A stretch of DNA of 38,640 nucleotides from Candidatus Hydrogenedentes bacterium UBA2224 (GTDB lineage Bacteria > Hydrogenedentota > Hydrogenedentia > Hydrogenedentales > SLHB01), in the NCBI GenBank assembly GCA_002348185.1, contig DDYW01000170.1:1-38640 (forward strand), given 5' to 3'. The notes under the pieces were generated by a model. That model was not told the origin of the DNA and did no database searches. It saw only the letters and a program-made list of their open reading frames with translations. The position numbers and the translations under genes are program-made. Shown in pieces: positions 15,357 to 22,981 of this stretch; position 1 is the stretch's first letter; every line of letters begins with the position of its first letter.

Positions 15357-17261
15357 CTACCATTCGCCCAACGGGATCAGCGCGGGCGCCTCGACCGGCG
15401 TCTCGCCGGACTGCAAAAACACCGCCAGCGTGGCCGATGACCCCGCGCCGAGCTCGGATTCGAACCCGATCATGCGGGTGTTGGGGTTTCGGCTATCGTA
15501 TTCGCGGGGCGGATTCTCCGTCTCGTACAGTCTCAGCCGGGCGCCTTGGGGAGACAAGGCCCGGACCAACAAGGCGCGTCCGTCCTGTTTGAGCAGGGCC
15601 GTGGCGTTGTCCAGGAGCGTCACTTCGGCCCGCGTGACCATGCCCCAGCGCGCGGAGGCGGTCTGTTCGAGTGTGCGGACCTCATCCTGCACCAGCACCG
15701 CGGACCCGACGAGCTTGACCCCGCGTTGCGCGCCGGCAAGCTGCCCCTCGTATACAGGCGTCAGGTCGATGACGGTGTGCGGACCACTGGCTTCGTCCGA
15801 GAACGCGGTGATGGGCGCACGTCCTTTGACCAATTGCAGTTGGCCATCGACCACCAGCGTGTTGTGGCTGAGGTTGTTCAGCCGGAAAACGGTCCACCGC
15901 TCGCTGTCCTGTTTGCGGTTCCACAGATCGATCCCTTTGGATTCCAGACCGTGATAGCTGTCCGCCCCGAGGTCAATCGCCCAGCGCACCCCGTCCATTT
16001 CCAGCACAAACGAACCCGCGTCCATGTGGCCATGATTCGCGCCGGGCGAACCGCCCTTGATGCCCACGTACGTAGCGGTATCGTCCCAGGCGCTGCGCAG
16101 GATCGTTACGGGGTTGGAACCGTCGCCATGCCAGTGAAGTCGGGCAGGGACGCTCTGTTCGGTTATGGGTTGCGCCCAGATCAAAAGGAACGGCAGCATG
16201 CGGTTGCCCTGGCCCTCTGCATTCGGCTTGGTCTTTGCGAAGGCCTCCAGTTCCTTCCGTTCCCGCCAGAGCAGGCTCGGGTCCTGCCGCCGACGCGCCA
16301 GCCAGTGCATGGCCGGGGAGATGCCCCCCCGTTCGCCGCAGTCCGAAAAATTAAAATACAGCCCCGAGGGCCCTGCCGCGTGAAGATAAAACTCCGGCGT
16401 CTTTAGAAATCCAGGCGCCGACGCCAGGCCGAAATCACCGGCGAACACCGATTCGAGCGCCGCAATCAAAAGTACGTTGTACGACGTGCCGTAATCCCAG
16501 TAGCTCGGCCCTTCAGGATACACCCCGCCCGGCTCGTATTCGCCCATCGCGCGCGGCACGTTCTCTATCGCGCGGGCGATTATCCGCCGTGCGAGCTCCG
16601 GCTCGTCCTCGATCACCGCCAAAGCGCCCAGCACCGACCCGCCATGGCAGACCTGGTTCCAGTTGTTGACGCCGCTGACCCAGCCCCGGGTAACCGCCAT
16701 GGACGGATGCAGCCCCTTGTCCATCAGAGCAGATTTGACGGCCGAACGCGTTTCCGGGGTTAAGTCGTTGTACAGCCAGTCGTAACCGATGGCCAGCGCG
16801 GCCGTCATCTCAGCCACATCGAGGAAATGGCTCGGATTCCAATCCTCGAATGCCGCGGCGGCCCGCATTTCTTCTTCGGCCCGCCGCAAATACCTTTCCT
16901 CCTTCGTCATGCGGTAGGTAAACGCCAGGTACCCCACGCGCTGGAGGCAGGTACGCGAAACGCCCAGCAAACGCCGGCCGACCTGCTCGCGCTTGACGGG
17001 GGGCTGCTCCAGGAGCGCGTCGGCGCTGCCCTGGAGATACGCGAACACGGCATCGAGCAGCGGGTCCGCGGCAATCCGGGTGCGCAGTTCCGTTGCCTCG
17101 GTCTCCGTGAAGAACAGGCGCGGGTGTGCCGGCGCAACGTGCTCAATCCGCTTCGCAAGTTCCTCATCGACCGGCGCGGCCGAGGCCGGTGAAACCACGA
17201 ACGACACCATCGCCAATGCCGCCAGGCTCGCCCACACAATACCGCCAATCGCATGGTTCAT
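15357..17261 (-). CDS. Secreted heparinase II/III-like polysaccharide lyase
   Basis: The 634-aa precursor starts with a signal peptide (MNHAIGGIVWASLAALAMVSFVVSPASA) and an N-terminal alpha/alpha toroid of about 350 residues (HPRLFFTETEATELRTRI, YDWLYNDLTPETRSAVK, GVYPEGPSYWDYGTSY, catalytic region). Then comes the heparinase II/III beta-sandwich with GANHGHMDAGSFVLEMDG and the NNLSHNTLVVDGQLQ motif. These enzymes cleave uronic-acid-containing polysaccharides by beta-elimination outside the cytoplasm; the substrate of this one (glycosaminoglycan, alginate or other) cannot be told. The length matches the family. ATG at 17261 with GAGGAAA 6 nt upstream is chosen over an 11-residue extension. 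No sulfatase lies next to it. Confidence 0.9.
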   Translation of the reverse strand: MNHAIGGIVWASLAALAMVSFVVSPASAAPVDEELAKRIEHVAPAHPRLFFTETEATELRTRIAADPLLDAVFAYLQGSADALLEQPPVKREQVGRRLLGVSRTCLQRVGYLAFTYRMTKEERYLRRAEEEMRAAAAFEDWNPSHFLDVAEMTAALAIGYDWLYNDLTPETRSAVKSALMDKGLHPSMAVTRGWVSGVNNWNQVCHGGSVLGALAVIEDEPELARRIIARAIENVPRAMGEYEPGGVYPEGPSYWDYGTSYNVLLIAALESVFAGDFGLASAPGFLKTPEFYLHAAGPSGLYFNFSDCGERGGISPAMHWLARRRQDPSLLWRERKELEAFAKTKPNAEGQGNRMLPFLLIWAQPITEQSVPARLHWHGDGSNPVTILRSAWDDTATYVGIKGGSPGANHGHMDAGSFVLEMDGVRWAIDLGADSYHGLESKGIDLWNRKQDSERWTVFRLNNLSHNTLVVDGQLQLVKGRAPITAFSDEASGPHTVIDLTPVYEGQLAGAQRGVKLVGSAVLVQDEVRTLEQTASARWGMVTRAEVTLLDNATALLKQDGRALLVRALSPQGARLRLYETENPPREYDSRNPNTRMIGFESELGAGSSATLAVFLQSGETPVEAPALIPLGEW

Positions 17262-17472
17262 GGTGTTTTCCTCTGCTGCGTTTGCCCCCGGCAATCCCCG
17301 CGGGCGACTCCCGGCGATTGTATCGGCTCAGCAGGCCACGGGCAACCCCCGCCACGACCGACAGACAGAAATCCCCTTCATCGACAGCGTACTCGCTCCA
17401 CTGTTCGGGCGGGGCGCCGGGTTTATGGGCCTCGCCCGCGCTATCGACTCTTCCGGTGTCGCCGGGGGCAGG

Positions 17473-17508
17473 GCGGTCCATACCGTCCATATCGTCCATA
17501 TCGTCCAT
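17473..17508. repeat. 9-bp tandem repeat, four units (noncoding)
   Basis: Four head-to-tail 9-mers of the form NNNGTCCAT (minus-strand sense ATGGACNNN) lie in the 265-bp spacer between the heparinase-like and four-helix-bundle genes. The same unit recurs inside the four-helix-bundle gene (17714-17799) and at 28493-28546. Nothing else was found in this spacer. Confidence 0.8.
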
Positions 17509-17526
17509 GCGGCTCGTGGGGCGGCA

Positions 17527-18213
17527 TCAGGTGTCCTTTCCATTCCGGCGCGTCGCGACGCGCCGCCGATACAGCCGCTCCGTGAAGCCGCCCTCATGCT
17601 CGAAGTCCTCGACCTGCGACGCGATCTGCCGATTCAGCAGCGCCGACGTTACCCCAATCAGCACCAGCGCCGCGTTGGCCGTCGCCCCGGCGTAGAGACC
17701 CGACTGCCGATCCATGGACGAAATGGACTTCATGGACGCGGCGCTCTGTCCTTCCTGCCCCTCCTGTCCATGCCGTCCATCTCGTCCATCCAGTCCATAA
17801 TCCCGCACCCAGCGCGCCACTTCGTCGGCCGTGGCGCAGCGCCGGGCCACCAGGGCCTTGCGGCGCGCATCCTCTGGCGCCCAGAGCGCCAGATCCCGCT
17901 GCCTGAGAAAATCCTCATAATCCAGCCGCAGTTCCTCCAGGCTGGCCTTCGCCACGTTAGTCAGCTTCAGTTCCATCTTTTTCGATGTGCCGCTTGCCAC
18001 GCTTCCCTCCGCGATATTCTGCACCCCCGAGCGCGCCGCCTGCACCATCTGGTCGTGCGTGCGGCTATTCCGGTCGATAAAACGCTCGCAGAACCGCAGC
18101 GTCACGTCGTAGACCAACTGCGCCACCTGAAAACTCTTCAGCCGCCGGTATCCCCCGTGTTTCGGCAAAAGACCGTCCCCGTCCGGCTTCTGGTCGTGCG
18201 GGTGGCGCTCCAT
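17527..18213 (-). CDS. Four-helix-bundle protein with suffix domain and repeat insertion
   Basis: The 228-aa protein belongs to the four-helix-bundle (23S rRNA intervening-sequence-like) group. Residues about 25-125 contain the core with RTHDQMVQAARSGVQNIAEGS and ELRLDYEDFLRQR. Residues about 175-216 contain the 'suffix' segment (NAALVLIGVTSALLNRQIASQVEDF, GGFTERLYRRR). Between them, at about 140-170, the protein is made of tripeptides from a 9-bp DNA repeat (GLD-GRD-GRH-GQE-GQE-GQS), then SMK-SIS-SMD from inverted units. The biochemical role of such proteins is unknown. ATG at 18213 (GTG at 18216 also possible) overlaps the stop of an hsdS remnant as TGATG, a sign of former co-translation with a type I restriction locus. 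A 20-bp palindrome at 17546-17565 encodes the odd RRVATRR tail. Confidence 0.8.
   Translation of the reverse strand: MERHPHDQKPDGDGLLPKHGGYRRLKSFQVAQLVYDVTLRFCERFIDRNSRTHDQMVQAARSGVQNIAEGSVASGTSKKMELKLTNVAKASLEELRLDYEDFLRQRDLALWAPEDARRKALVARRCATADEVARWVRDYGLDGRDGRHGQEGQEGQSAASMKSISSMDRQSGLYAGATANAALVLIGVTSALLNRQIASQVEDFEHEGGFTERLYRRRVATRRNGKDT
17546..17565. repeat. Perfect 20-bp palindrome in a gene tail (REP-like)
   Basis: CGGCGCGTCG followed by its exact reverse complement CGACGCGCCG, lying within the last codons of the four-helix-bundle gene and encoding part of RRRVATRR. It resembles the other loop-poor palindromes at 117-138 and 28575-28591 in size and GC content but not in exact sequence. 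Confidence 0.7.
17714..17799. repeat. 9-bp repeat array in both orientations inside a gene
   Basis: On the + strand TGGAC recurs at 17715, 17724 and 17733, then the complement GTCC occurs at 17748, 17766, 17775, 17784 and 17793 (with a decayed unit at 17757), all with 9-bp period. The unit is a multiple of three, so the frame of the four-helix-bundle gene is kept. The opposed halves could fold into a long hairpin. Confidence 0.8.
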
Positions 18214-18303
18214 CACAGTTCCTCACTGAACGCCCGGCGCAGCAGCGCAGCCGGCAAGGCCTGTACCGTTTCCAGTTCCGCCTCCGCCGCGGCGCGGGCA
18301 CCT
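18213..18303 (-). pseudogene. hsdS: Remnant of a type I restriction specificity gene (hsdS 3' end)
   Basis: About 30 residues of this frame (ARAAAEAELETVQ then LPAALLRRAFSEEL, ending at a TGA) match the usual C-terminal coiled coil and LPAALLRRAFxGEL ending of HsdS, the subunit that gives type I restriction-modification enzymes their DNA specificity. Upstream of about 18303 the frame continues but no longer resembles HsdS, and the DNA becomes AT-rich, suggesting a deletion joint. No hsdM or hsdR is in the window. The stop overlaps the start of the four-helix-bundle gene, as in an intact restriction operon. Confidence 0.55.
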
Positions 18304-18517
18304 TTCCCACCTTGAATATGTGCGCATTCCGTCTTTATAAACACTATAATACTAAATCCGCAAAGAGATATCACATCCGCATGTCGTGCGCGTTTCTCTG
18401 ACAACGGTTTCGCGGAAGATACACGGAATTGACGTGATTTGTTGAACCCCCACATTTTCAAAGCATGGCACTTTGGACTGTGTTCCATTCAGCTCAGGGC
18501 GCACGGTGTCCGCGCTG

Positions 18518-18546
18518 TGTTCCCCGCCGTGCCGTCGGGCTATAAT
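18518..18546 (+). promoter_or_regulatory. Candidate promoter for the CBM9-like gene
   Basis: A perfect TATAAT (18541-18546) lies 31 nt before the ATG at 18578; the -35 position 17 nt upstream (TGTTCC) is weak. The 274-bp gap 18304-18577 otherwise holds an AT-rich stretch (about 18310-18480) with no gene, possibly the scar of the lost restriction locus. Confidence 0.4.
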
Positions 18547-18577
18547 GTCCGCGCGATTGAGCGCACGAGGAGTCCCT

Positions 18578-19261
18578 ATGAGCGAGACACCCGCATACAC
18601 TATCCAGCGGACATCGGTCAGACCCGCGTTTGACGGCGCGTGGGACGGTCCGGTCTGGGGGACCGCGCCCGCCCTGACCGTAGCGCACTTCCATCCCGCG
18701 AGTAGCGCCCACCGCCCCGTGACGCATGCCAAACTGCTCTACGACGCCGAAGCCCTGTACGTCATCTTTCGGGTCGAGGACCGCTACGTCCGCGCGACGC
18801 GCGAGGACCTCAATTCGTCCGTGTGCAATGACGCCTGCGTCGAGTTTTTTTTCGAGCCCGGGGCCGGCGCCGGCTATTTCAATTTCGAAATGAACTGCCT
18901 GGGCACGTTGCATGCCAGCTATGTGGAAGACCCCACACGCACCCCGGAAGGCCTGGGCAAAGCGACGAGACTGCTCCGTCGCCAGGCGGCAATGATGGAA
19001 GTCTACCATTCGGTTCCGGGCGTGGTGTTTCCCGAATGCGCAAACCCGATGACCTGGGTGGTGGAGTATTCGATTCCCCTGGCCCTGATCGAGGAGTTCG
19101 CGGGACCCCTCGCGGAGCCCGCCGGCGAAACCTGGCGCGGCAATTTCTACAAATGCGCCGAAGACAACTCGCACCCCCACTGGGCGTCGTGGGCCCCTAT
19201 CGGCGAACGGCTCAATTTCCACGTGCCGGAGCATTTTGCGCCGTTGCACTTCGCCCGATGA
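18578..19261 (+). CDS. CBM9-like carbohydrate-binding protein
   Basis: The 227-aa protein resembles the 'carbohydrate-binding family 9-like' domain: FDGAWDGPVWGTAPALTVAHF at the start, HAKLLYDAEALYVIFRVEDRYV, NDACVEFFFEPGAGAGYFNFEMNCLG, and WVVEYSIPLALIE plus GNFYKCAED near the end. CBM9 modules bind reducing ends of sugars, but stand-alone proteins like this one have no settled role. No signal peptide is present from ATG 18578 (GAGGAG about 7 nt upstream); the longer frame from 18473 also lacks one, so it may be cytoplasmic. It reads in the same direction as the MazG half and the glycosidase that follow. Confidence 0.8.
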   Translation: MSETPAYTIQRTSVRPAFDGAWDGPVWGTAPALTVAHFHPASSAHRPVTHAKLLYDAEALYVIFRVEDRYVRATREDLNSSVCNDACVEFFFEPGAGAGYFNFEMNCLGTLHASYVEDPTRTPEGLGKATRLLRRQAAMMEVYHSVPGVVFPECANPMTWVVEYSIPLALIEEFAGPLAEPAGETWRGNFYKCAEDNSHPHWASWAPIGERLNFHVPEHFAPLHFAR

Positions 19262-19397
19262 GCGCCTGGGATTCTGCGCGTTTGCATTTGCGGAGTGGAA
19301 CCCGTCATTCTGGAGTCTCGCAGTAGTGGTTTCGACGTCCAGAAGGACCCCAACAACAACGCAGAGTTTCGAGAGCAGGAAGGACTGGCCCCGCGTT

Positions 19398-19811
19398 ATG
19401 CACCCCCATTGGCGGAAGACCCCCGAAAATGAACCAGACTGGTTCGAAGCGCTCGCCAACCTGGCCCGGTTTCTGCGCGGTCCCGACGGATGCCCATGGG
19501 ATCGGGATCACTCGGCCGCCCAGTTTGCCGAGGACGCCGTCGAGGAAGGGGGGGAACTGCTCGAGGCCTTTGCCAACGGCGCCAATGCCGAAATCGAGGA
19601 GGAATGGGGGGACGTCTTCTTCGTGCTGCTGGCTTCGGCGGCTGCCGCCGAAGCCGAGGGGCGCTTTACCCTGCGGGAAGCCCTCGAAAAAGCCCACAAT
19701 AAAATGGTTCGGCGTCATGAACACGTCTTCGGCGACGTCAAGGCCGCGAGCCCGCAAGACGCCATCAACCGCTGGAACCAGATGAAAGCGCGCGAACGCA
19801 ACGGCGAGTAG
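19398..19811 (+). CDS. mazG: N-terminal half of MazG, stand-alone
   Basis: The 137-aa protein corresponds to the N-terminal half of MazG only. It has the diagnostic GPDGCPWDRDHS, metal-binding EEGGE...EEWGD, then GRFTLREALEKAHNKMVRRHEHVFG and NRWNQMKARER. It stops where full-length MazG would enter the linker to the second half. That second half is at 7766-8173. The glutamate/aspartate set is complete, so this half could be an active pyrophosphohydrolase itself or pair with the other product. ATG at 19398 has AGGAAGGA about 11 nt upstream; the frame open from 19236 overlaps the previous gene and has no conserved residues there. Confidence 0.87.
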   Translation: MHPHWRKTPENEPDWFEALANLARFLRGPDGCPWDRDHSAAQFAEDAVEEGGELLEAFANGANAEIEEEWGDVFFVLLASAAAAEAEGRFTLREALEKAHNKMVRRHEHVFGDVKAASPQDAINRWNQMKARERNGE

Positions 19812-19913
19812 GCGCCTCATGGCGAACGCGCCCGGCCTGAGAGCCTGTCCGAATCGGGAGCAAATGATGTAGTGTCACGCAGCGCACGGGCTGCCACCAG
19901 GAAGGAGGACTCT

Positions 19914-21947
19914 ATGTCGCTTCAAATCATGACCCAAAGTCGAAATCGAGGAGCGGTCCGACGCCGGTGCCTCCACGGTCTCGCGGTTGCGGGGGGGCTA
20001 CTGCTCGCCGTGGCCTGCTGCGGCTGGGCGGGCGAAACGGATGCGCGGCCGTCCGATATGAACCCGGCCGTGATCGCGCCGGATCTGCCCCTGGGCGAAC
20101 CGGTCCGCGACGACCTGGACCAGTACGGGGGGTGGACCGGTCTGAAGGGAGAACGCACAGGGTTCTTTCACGTGGAGAAGCTGGGCGACCGCTGGTGGTT
20201 CATCACCCCGGAAGGCAATGCCTATTTCATGCTGCAAATGGGCTGGATCCATGAGGAAGACGTTCCCCGCATCAGGTCGTGGGGGTTCAATGCCGGCGAG
20301 ATCGGTAGCGGCATACCCTATGACGAAAACGTGAATTTCTTCCGCATGGACCTGCCGGCGTATCCCGTGGCGAGACGGCCCGGGCTCCCGCCCTGGGTGT
20401 CGTTCCCCGATGTGTTTCACCCGGACTGGCCGGCACAGTGCGCCAAACGGGCCGAGGAGGTGCTGGGGCCCATCAAGGACGACCCCCTGCTGCTCGGCTA
20501 CTACATGGTCAACGAAATGTGCCTCGACGGATGGTACGAGGCCGTCACGCATACGGAATCCGACGCCCCCTCGCGCGCGGCCTTCATCGAGGTGGCCCGC
20601 GCCTACTATGCGGACAAGCCGGACGACCTCGCGAAGGACTGGCAGGCCTATGGCGTGACCACTGTGGACGATCTCGCCAGAGTCCAGGGCGACCCGCCGG
20701 CCGTACCCGGCCTGAAAGATGCGTGGGTCCGCGCGCTTGCCGACCGCGCCTTCTCGGTAGCGGCGAACGCCGCGCGGGCCGTCGACCCGAATCACCTCAA
20801 CCTGGGGATCCGCATGATCAACGCGCCGCTCCCCGAGCCGGGCATCCTCGCCGCCATGGGCAAACACTGCGACGTAATCAGCATGAACCTCTACAGCATG
20901 TTCTCCGATCGCCTGCCGGTGCAGATGTTCACGCTCGTGCCCGCCATCCATGCGTTCACGGGCCGTCCCACCATGACCACCGAGTTCTCGTTCCGCGGCG
21001 CCGATACCCTGCACCCCAACACCATGGGAGCCCTGCCGTCAGTCAAATCCCAGGCCGAGCGCGCCGTGGGGTACCTGTCCTACGTGGCCGCCGCGGCATC
21101 CATCCCGAACCACATCGGCGTCGCGTGGTACAAGTACCCTGACGACGATTTGGAGAAACCCTGGGACAAGTACGCCGAAGACTGCAATTTCGGCGTGATC
21201 GACCCGGCGCGGCGCCCCTATGCGGTGCTCACGGAAGCCATGCGCGCCGTGAATGCCGTGATCTACGAACTGGCCGCCGATCCCGTGCGTAATGAAAACA
21301 TCCCCCTGTTCTGGCGCACGGAACTGACCCGATGGGACCTCGCGCAGGACGAAGTGGTTCTCGGGCGCCTCGCGCGCACGGGTGAACCGTTCAAAGACCC
21401 CCTTGCGCAACAACTGCCCGAACCCCGCCGCTATCATCAGGACTACTGGGTCCATCACGAGAGTCCCCGCCTGACCGTCAACGACCCCCGCTTCGTCGGC
21501 TGGTGCCAGGCCAACATGATCGAACGGGGCGACGAGGAGACCACCCTGACCCTGCTCAACGTGCTCGCCTACACCACATTTCCGCGCGAATTGTGGCTGG
21601 GCGCGCGCTGCGCGCGTCCCGAAGAGCCGATCGTCCTGGAGTCCAACGTGCAGTTTCTTTCCCGGCGCGTGACGCCCGACGGGAAGCTGCTGCGCCTCAC
21701 CCTGGCCGACGGCAGCTACATCCGCACCGATTACGACCAGTCGGAACTGCGCCTGGACCGCCGCGTGCCCTATCTCGACCTCCGCTACGATCATGCGGCC
21801 CGCCAACTGGCGATTACCCTGCGCGGCAGCGCCACCCGGCTCGGCGTGGCGGGCGTGGAAGGCTGGTCAGTCTCCTGCAACGAAAAACCCCTCGCGCCGG
21901 AGAAGATCTCCGTGGAGGGGCCGTTGAGCGTGTTTGTTCTCAACTAG
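19914..21947 (+). CDS. Secreted clan GH-A glycoside hydrolase (agarase-like)
   Basis: The 677-aa precursor has an arginine-rich signal peptide (NRGAVRRRCLHGLAVAGGLL, cleavage near GWAG). The entry strand FFHVEKLGDRWWFITPEGNAYF is the pattern found in beta-agarase-like and related GH-A enzymes. The likely acid/base is Glu201 in YYMVNEM (the Asn-Glu pair of clan GH-A) and the likely nucleophile is Glu357 in PTMTTEFSF. A C-terminal beta domain of about 200 residues follows the barrel. It should hydrolyse a polysaccharide or oligosaccharide outside the cytoplasm; the exact substrate is open. ATG at 19914 has a perfect AAGGAGG at 19902-19908, among the best ribosome sites in the window. It is followed by a strong bidirectional hairpin. 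Confidence 0.8.
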   Translation: MSLQIMTQSRNRGAVRRRCLHGLAVAGGLLLAVACCGWAGETDARPSDMNPAVIAPDLPLGEPVRDDLDQYGGWTGLKGERTGFFHVEKLGDRWWFITPEGNAYFMLQMGWIHEEDVPRIRSWGFNAGEIGSGIPYDENVNFFRMDLPAYPVARRPGLPPWVSFPDVFHPDWPAQCAKRAEEVLGPIKDDPLLLGYYMVNEMCLDGWYEAVTHTESDAPSRAAFIEVARAYYADKPDDLAKDWQAYGVTTVDDLARVQGDPPAVPGLKDAWVRALADRAFSVAANAARAVDPNHLNLGIRMINAPLPEPGILAAMGKHCDVISMNLYSMFSDRLPVQMFTLVPAIHAFTGRPTMTTEFSFRGADTLHPNTMGALPSVKSQAERAVGYLSYVAAAASIPNHIGVAWYKYPDDDLEKPWDKYAEDCNFGVIDPARRPYAVLTEAMRAVNAVIYELAADPVRNENIPLFWRTELTRWDLAQDEVVLGRLARTGEPFKDPLAQQLPEPRRYHQDYWVHHESPRLTVNDPRFVGWCQANMIERGDEETTLTLLNVLAYTTFPRELWLGARCARPEEPIVLESNVQFLSRRVTPDGKLLRLTLADGSYIRTDYDQSELRLDRRVPYLDLRYDHAARQLAITLRGSATRLGVAGVEGWSVSCNEKPLAPEKISVEGPLSVFVLN

Positions 21948-21967
21948 ACGTTCGTCGTTCCGCCGAA

Positions 21968-22021
21968 AAACGGGGGACAGACCGCCGCGCCGAATCCGGC
22001 GCGCCCGGCCTGTCCCCGTTT
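21968..22021. terminator. Bidirectional hairpin between convergent genes
   Basis: AAACGGGGGACAG (21968-21980) pairs with CTGTCCCCGTTT (22010-22021) apart from one bulged G, and an inner CGCGCCG / CGGCGCG arm sits in the loop. The A-run on one side and T-run on the other allow termination of both the glycosidase transcript and the converging dapA-like transcript. Confidence 0.7.
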
Positions 22022-22056
22022 CCTGTCTACAACAGGTTCGCGGTCCGCGATGCGTC

Positions 22057-22950
22057 TCAGATGAGCCCGGCGGCCTGCATGGCCTGGGCGAAGTCGCGCT
22101 TCTCTTTCGCCGACAACTCGCGTTGCGGCATCCGCACGTACCCCGCGTCGAATCCGCGCAGCCGGACGCCTTCCTTGTAGTACGCCACCATCGCCCCGTA
22201 GCGCAGGAGTTTGGCGGCCGCGCTCAGTTGCTTCTGATGCTTCCAGGCGCTGGCGTGGTCGCCCTTCTTGACGTTCTTGATGATGGCCAGGAAGAGTTCC
22301 GGAACCACGTTGGCCGCGCTGGCGACACAGCCGTGAGCGCCGGTCACCATGGCCTGGAAACTGTAGTTGTCCACCCCGTTGATGACCATGAACCCTTTCG
22401 GCGCATGGGCCAGTATCTCACCCAGGTGCACGAAATCCCCGCTGCTGTCTTTCACGCCCTGGATGTTCTCGACCTTCCCCGCCAGGTCGACGATGAACGA
22501 CGCGGACAGGGCATTGCGCGCGCAGGCCGGCAGGTTGTAGAACATGATCGGAAATCCCTTGACGGCCCCGGCCACGGCCCGGTAATGCATCTCCAAAGAC
22601 AGGGTATCGTAGCCGAAGAACCACGGCGCTACCACGCCGGCGGCTTTCGCGCCCGCCTGCGCCGCATGGCTGGTCAGCTCGATCGTGCTGGCGGTATCCA
22701 TGCATCCCGTGTGAGCGATCACATCCACGCGTTTGCCTACCGCCTTCACTACCGTTTCCAGCAGCCGCTTGCGTTCGTCGAGCGTCATCAGCATGCCTTC
22801 GCCCGTGGTTCCCGCGACGAAGAGCCCGTTCACCCCCTTGTCCGCAAGAAAACCGGCGAGCCCCGCCGCCTTCTCGAAGTCCACTTCCTTCCCGCCTTTG
22901 GTGAACGGCGTCAACAACGCTGGAATCACACCACCTTGAATAAACGGCAT
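22057..22950 (-). CDS. Dihydrodipicolinate synthase-family lyase (DapA/NanA-like)
   Basis: The 297-aa TIM-barrel class I aldolase has the family's phosphate/carboxylate loop GTTGEG (residues 47-52), the catalytic Tyr138 in MFYNLP and the Schiff-base Lys167 in GVKDSSGD. The superfamily includes DapA (lysine synthesis), N-acetylneuraminate lyase and KDG/KDPG-type aldolases. The context is sugar metabolism: it is 31 nt downstream of a sugar nucleotidyltransferase and back-to-back with an isomerase-aldolase-kinase operon. A sugar-acid aldolase or sialate-lyase-like role is therefore more likely than lysine synthesis; this is an inference. ATG at 22950 with GAGGAG 6 nt upstream. Confidence 0.88.
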   Translation of the reverse strand: MPFIQGGVIPALLTPFTKGGKEVDFEKAAGLAGFLADKGVNGLFVAGTTGEGMLMTLDERKRLLETVVKAVGKRVDVIAHTGCMDTASTIELTSHAAQAGAKAAGVVAPWFFGYDTLSLEMHYRAVAGAVKGFPIMFYNLPACARNALSASFIVDLAGKVENIQGVKDSSGDFVHLGEILAHAPKGFMVINGVDNYSFQAMVTGAHGCVASAANVVPELFLAIIKNVKKGDHASAWKHQKQLSAAAKLLRYGAMVAYYKEGVRLRGFDAGYVRMPQRELSAKEKRDFAQAMQAAGLI

Positions 22951-22981
22951 TTCGGTCTCCTCTTTCCCGGCCGGGTTCCAT

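Noticed and set aside
17477..18216. Diversity-generating retroelement with an Avd-like four-helix protein
   Set aside because: No reverse transcriptase and no template/variable repeat pair with adenine-specific changes was found; the repeats here are a 9-bp minisatellite.
20157..20182. Possible parS site (TTTCACGTGG core)
   Set aside because: Only about 12 of 16 positions fit the parS consensus and it lies in a conserved protein motif (FFHVEKLG) of the glycosidase. Other CACGTG sites (4335, 8410, 19220) fit worse.
22057..22950. Assignment as lysine-pathway dapA
   Set aside because: Family residues fit but no other lysine gene is nearby and the context is sugar metabolism, so a specific symbol was not given.
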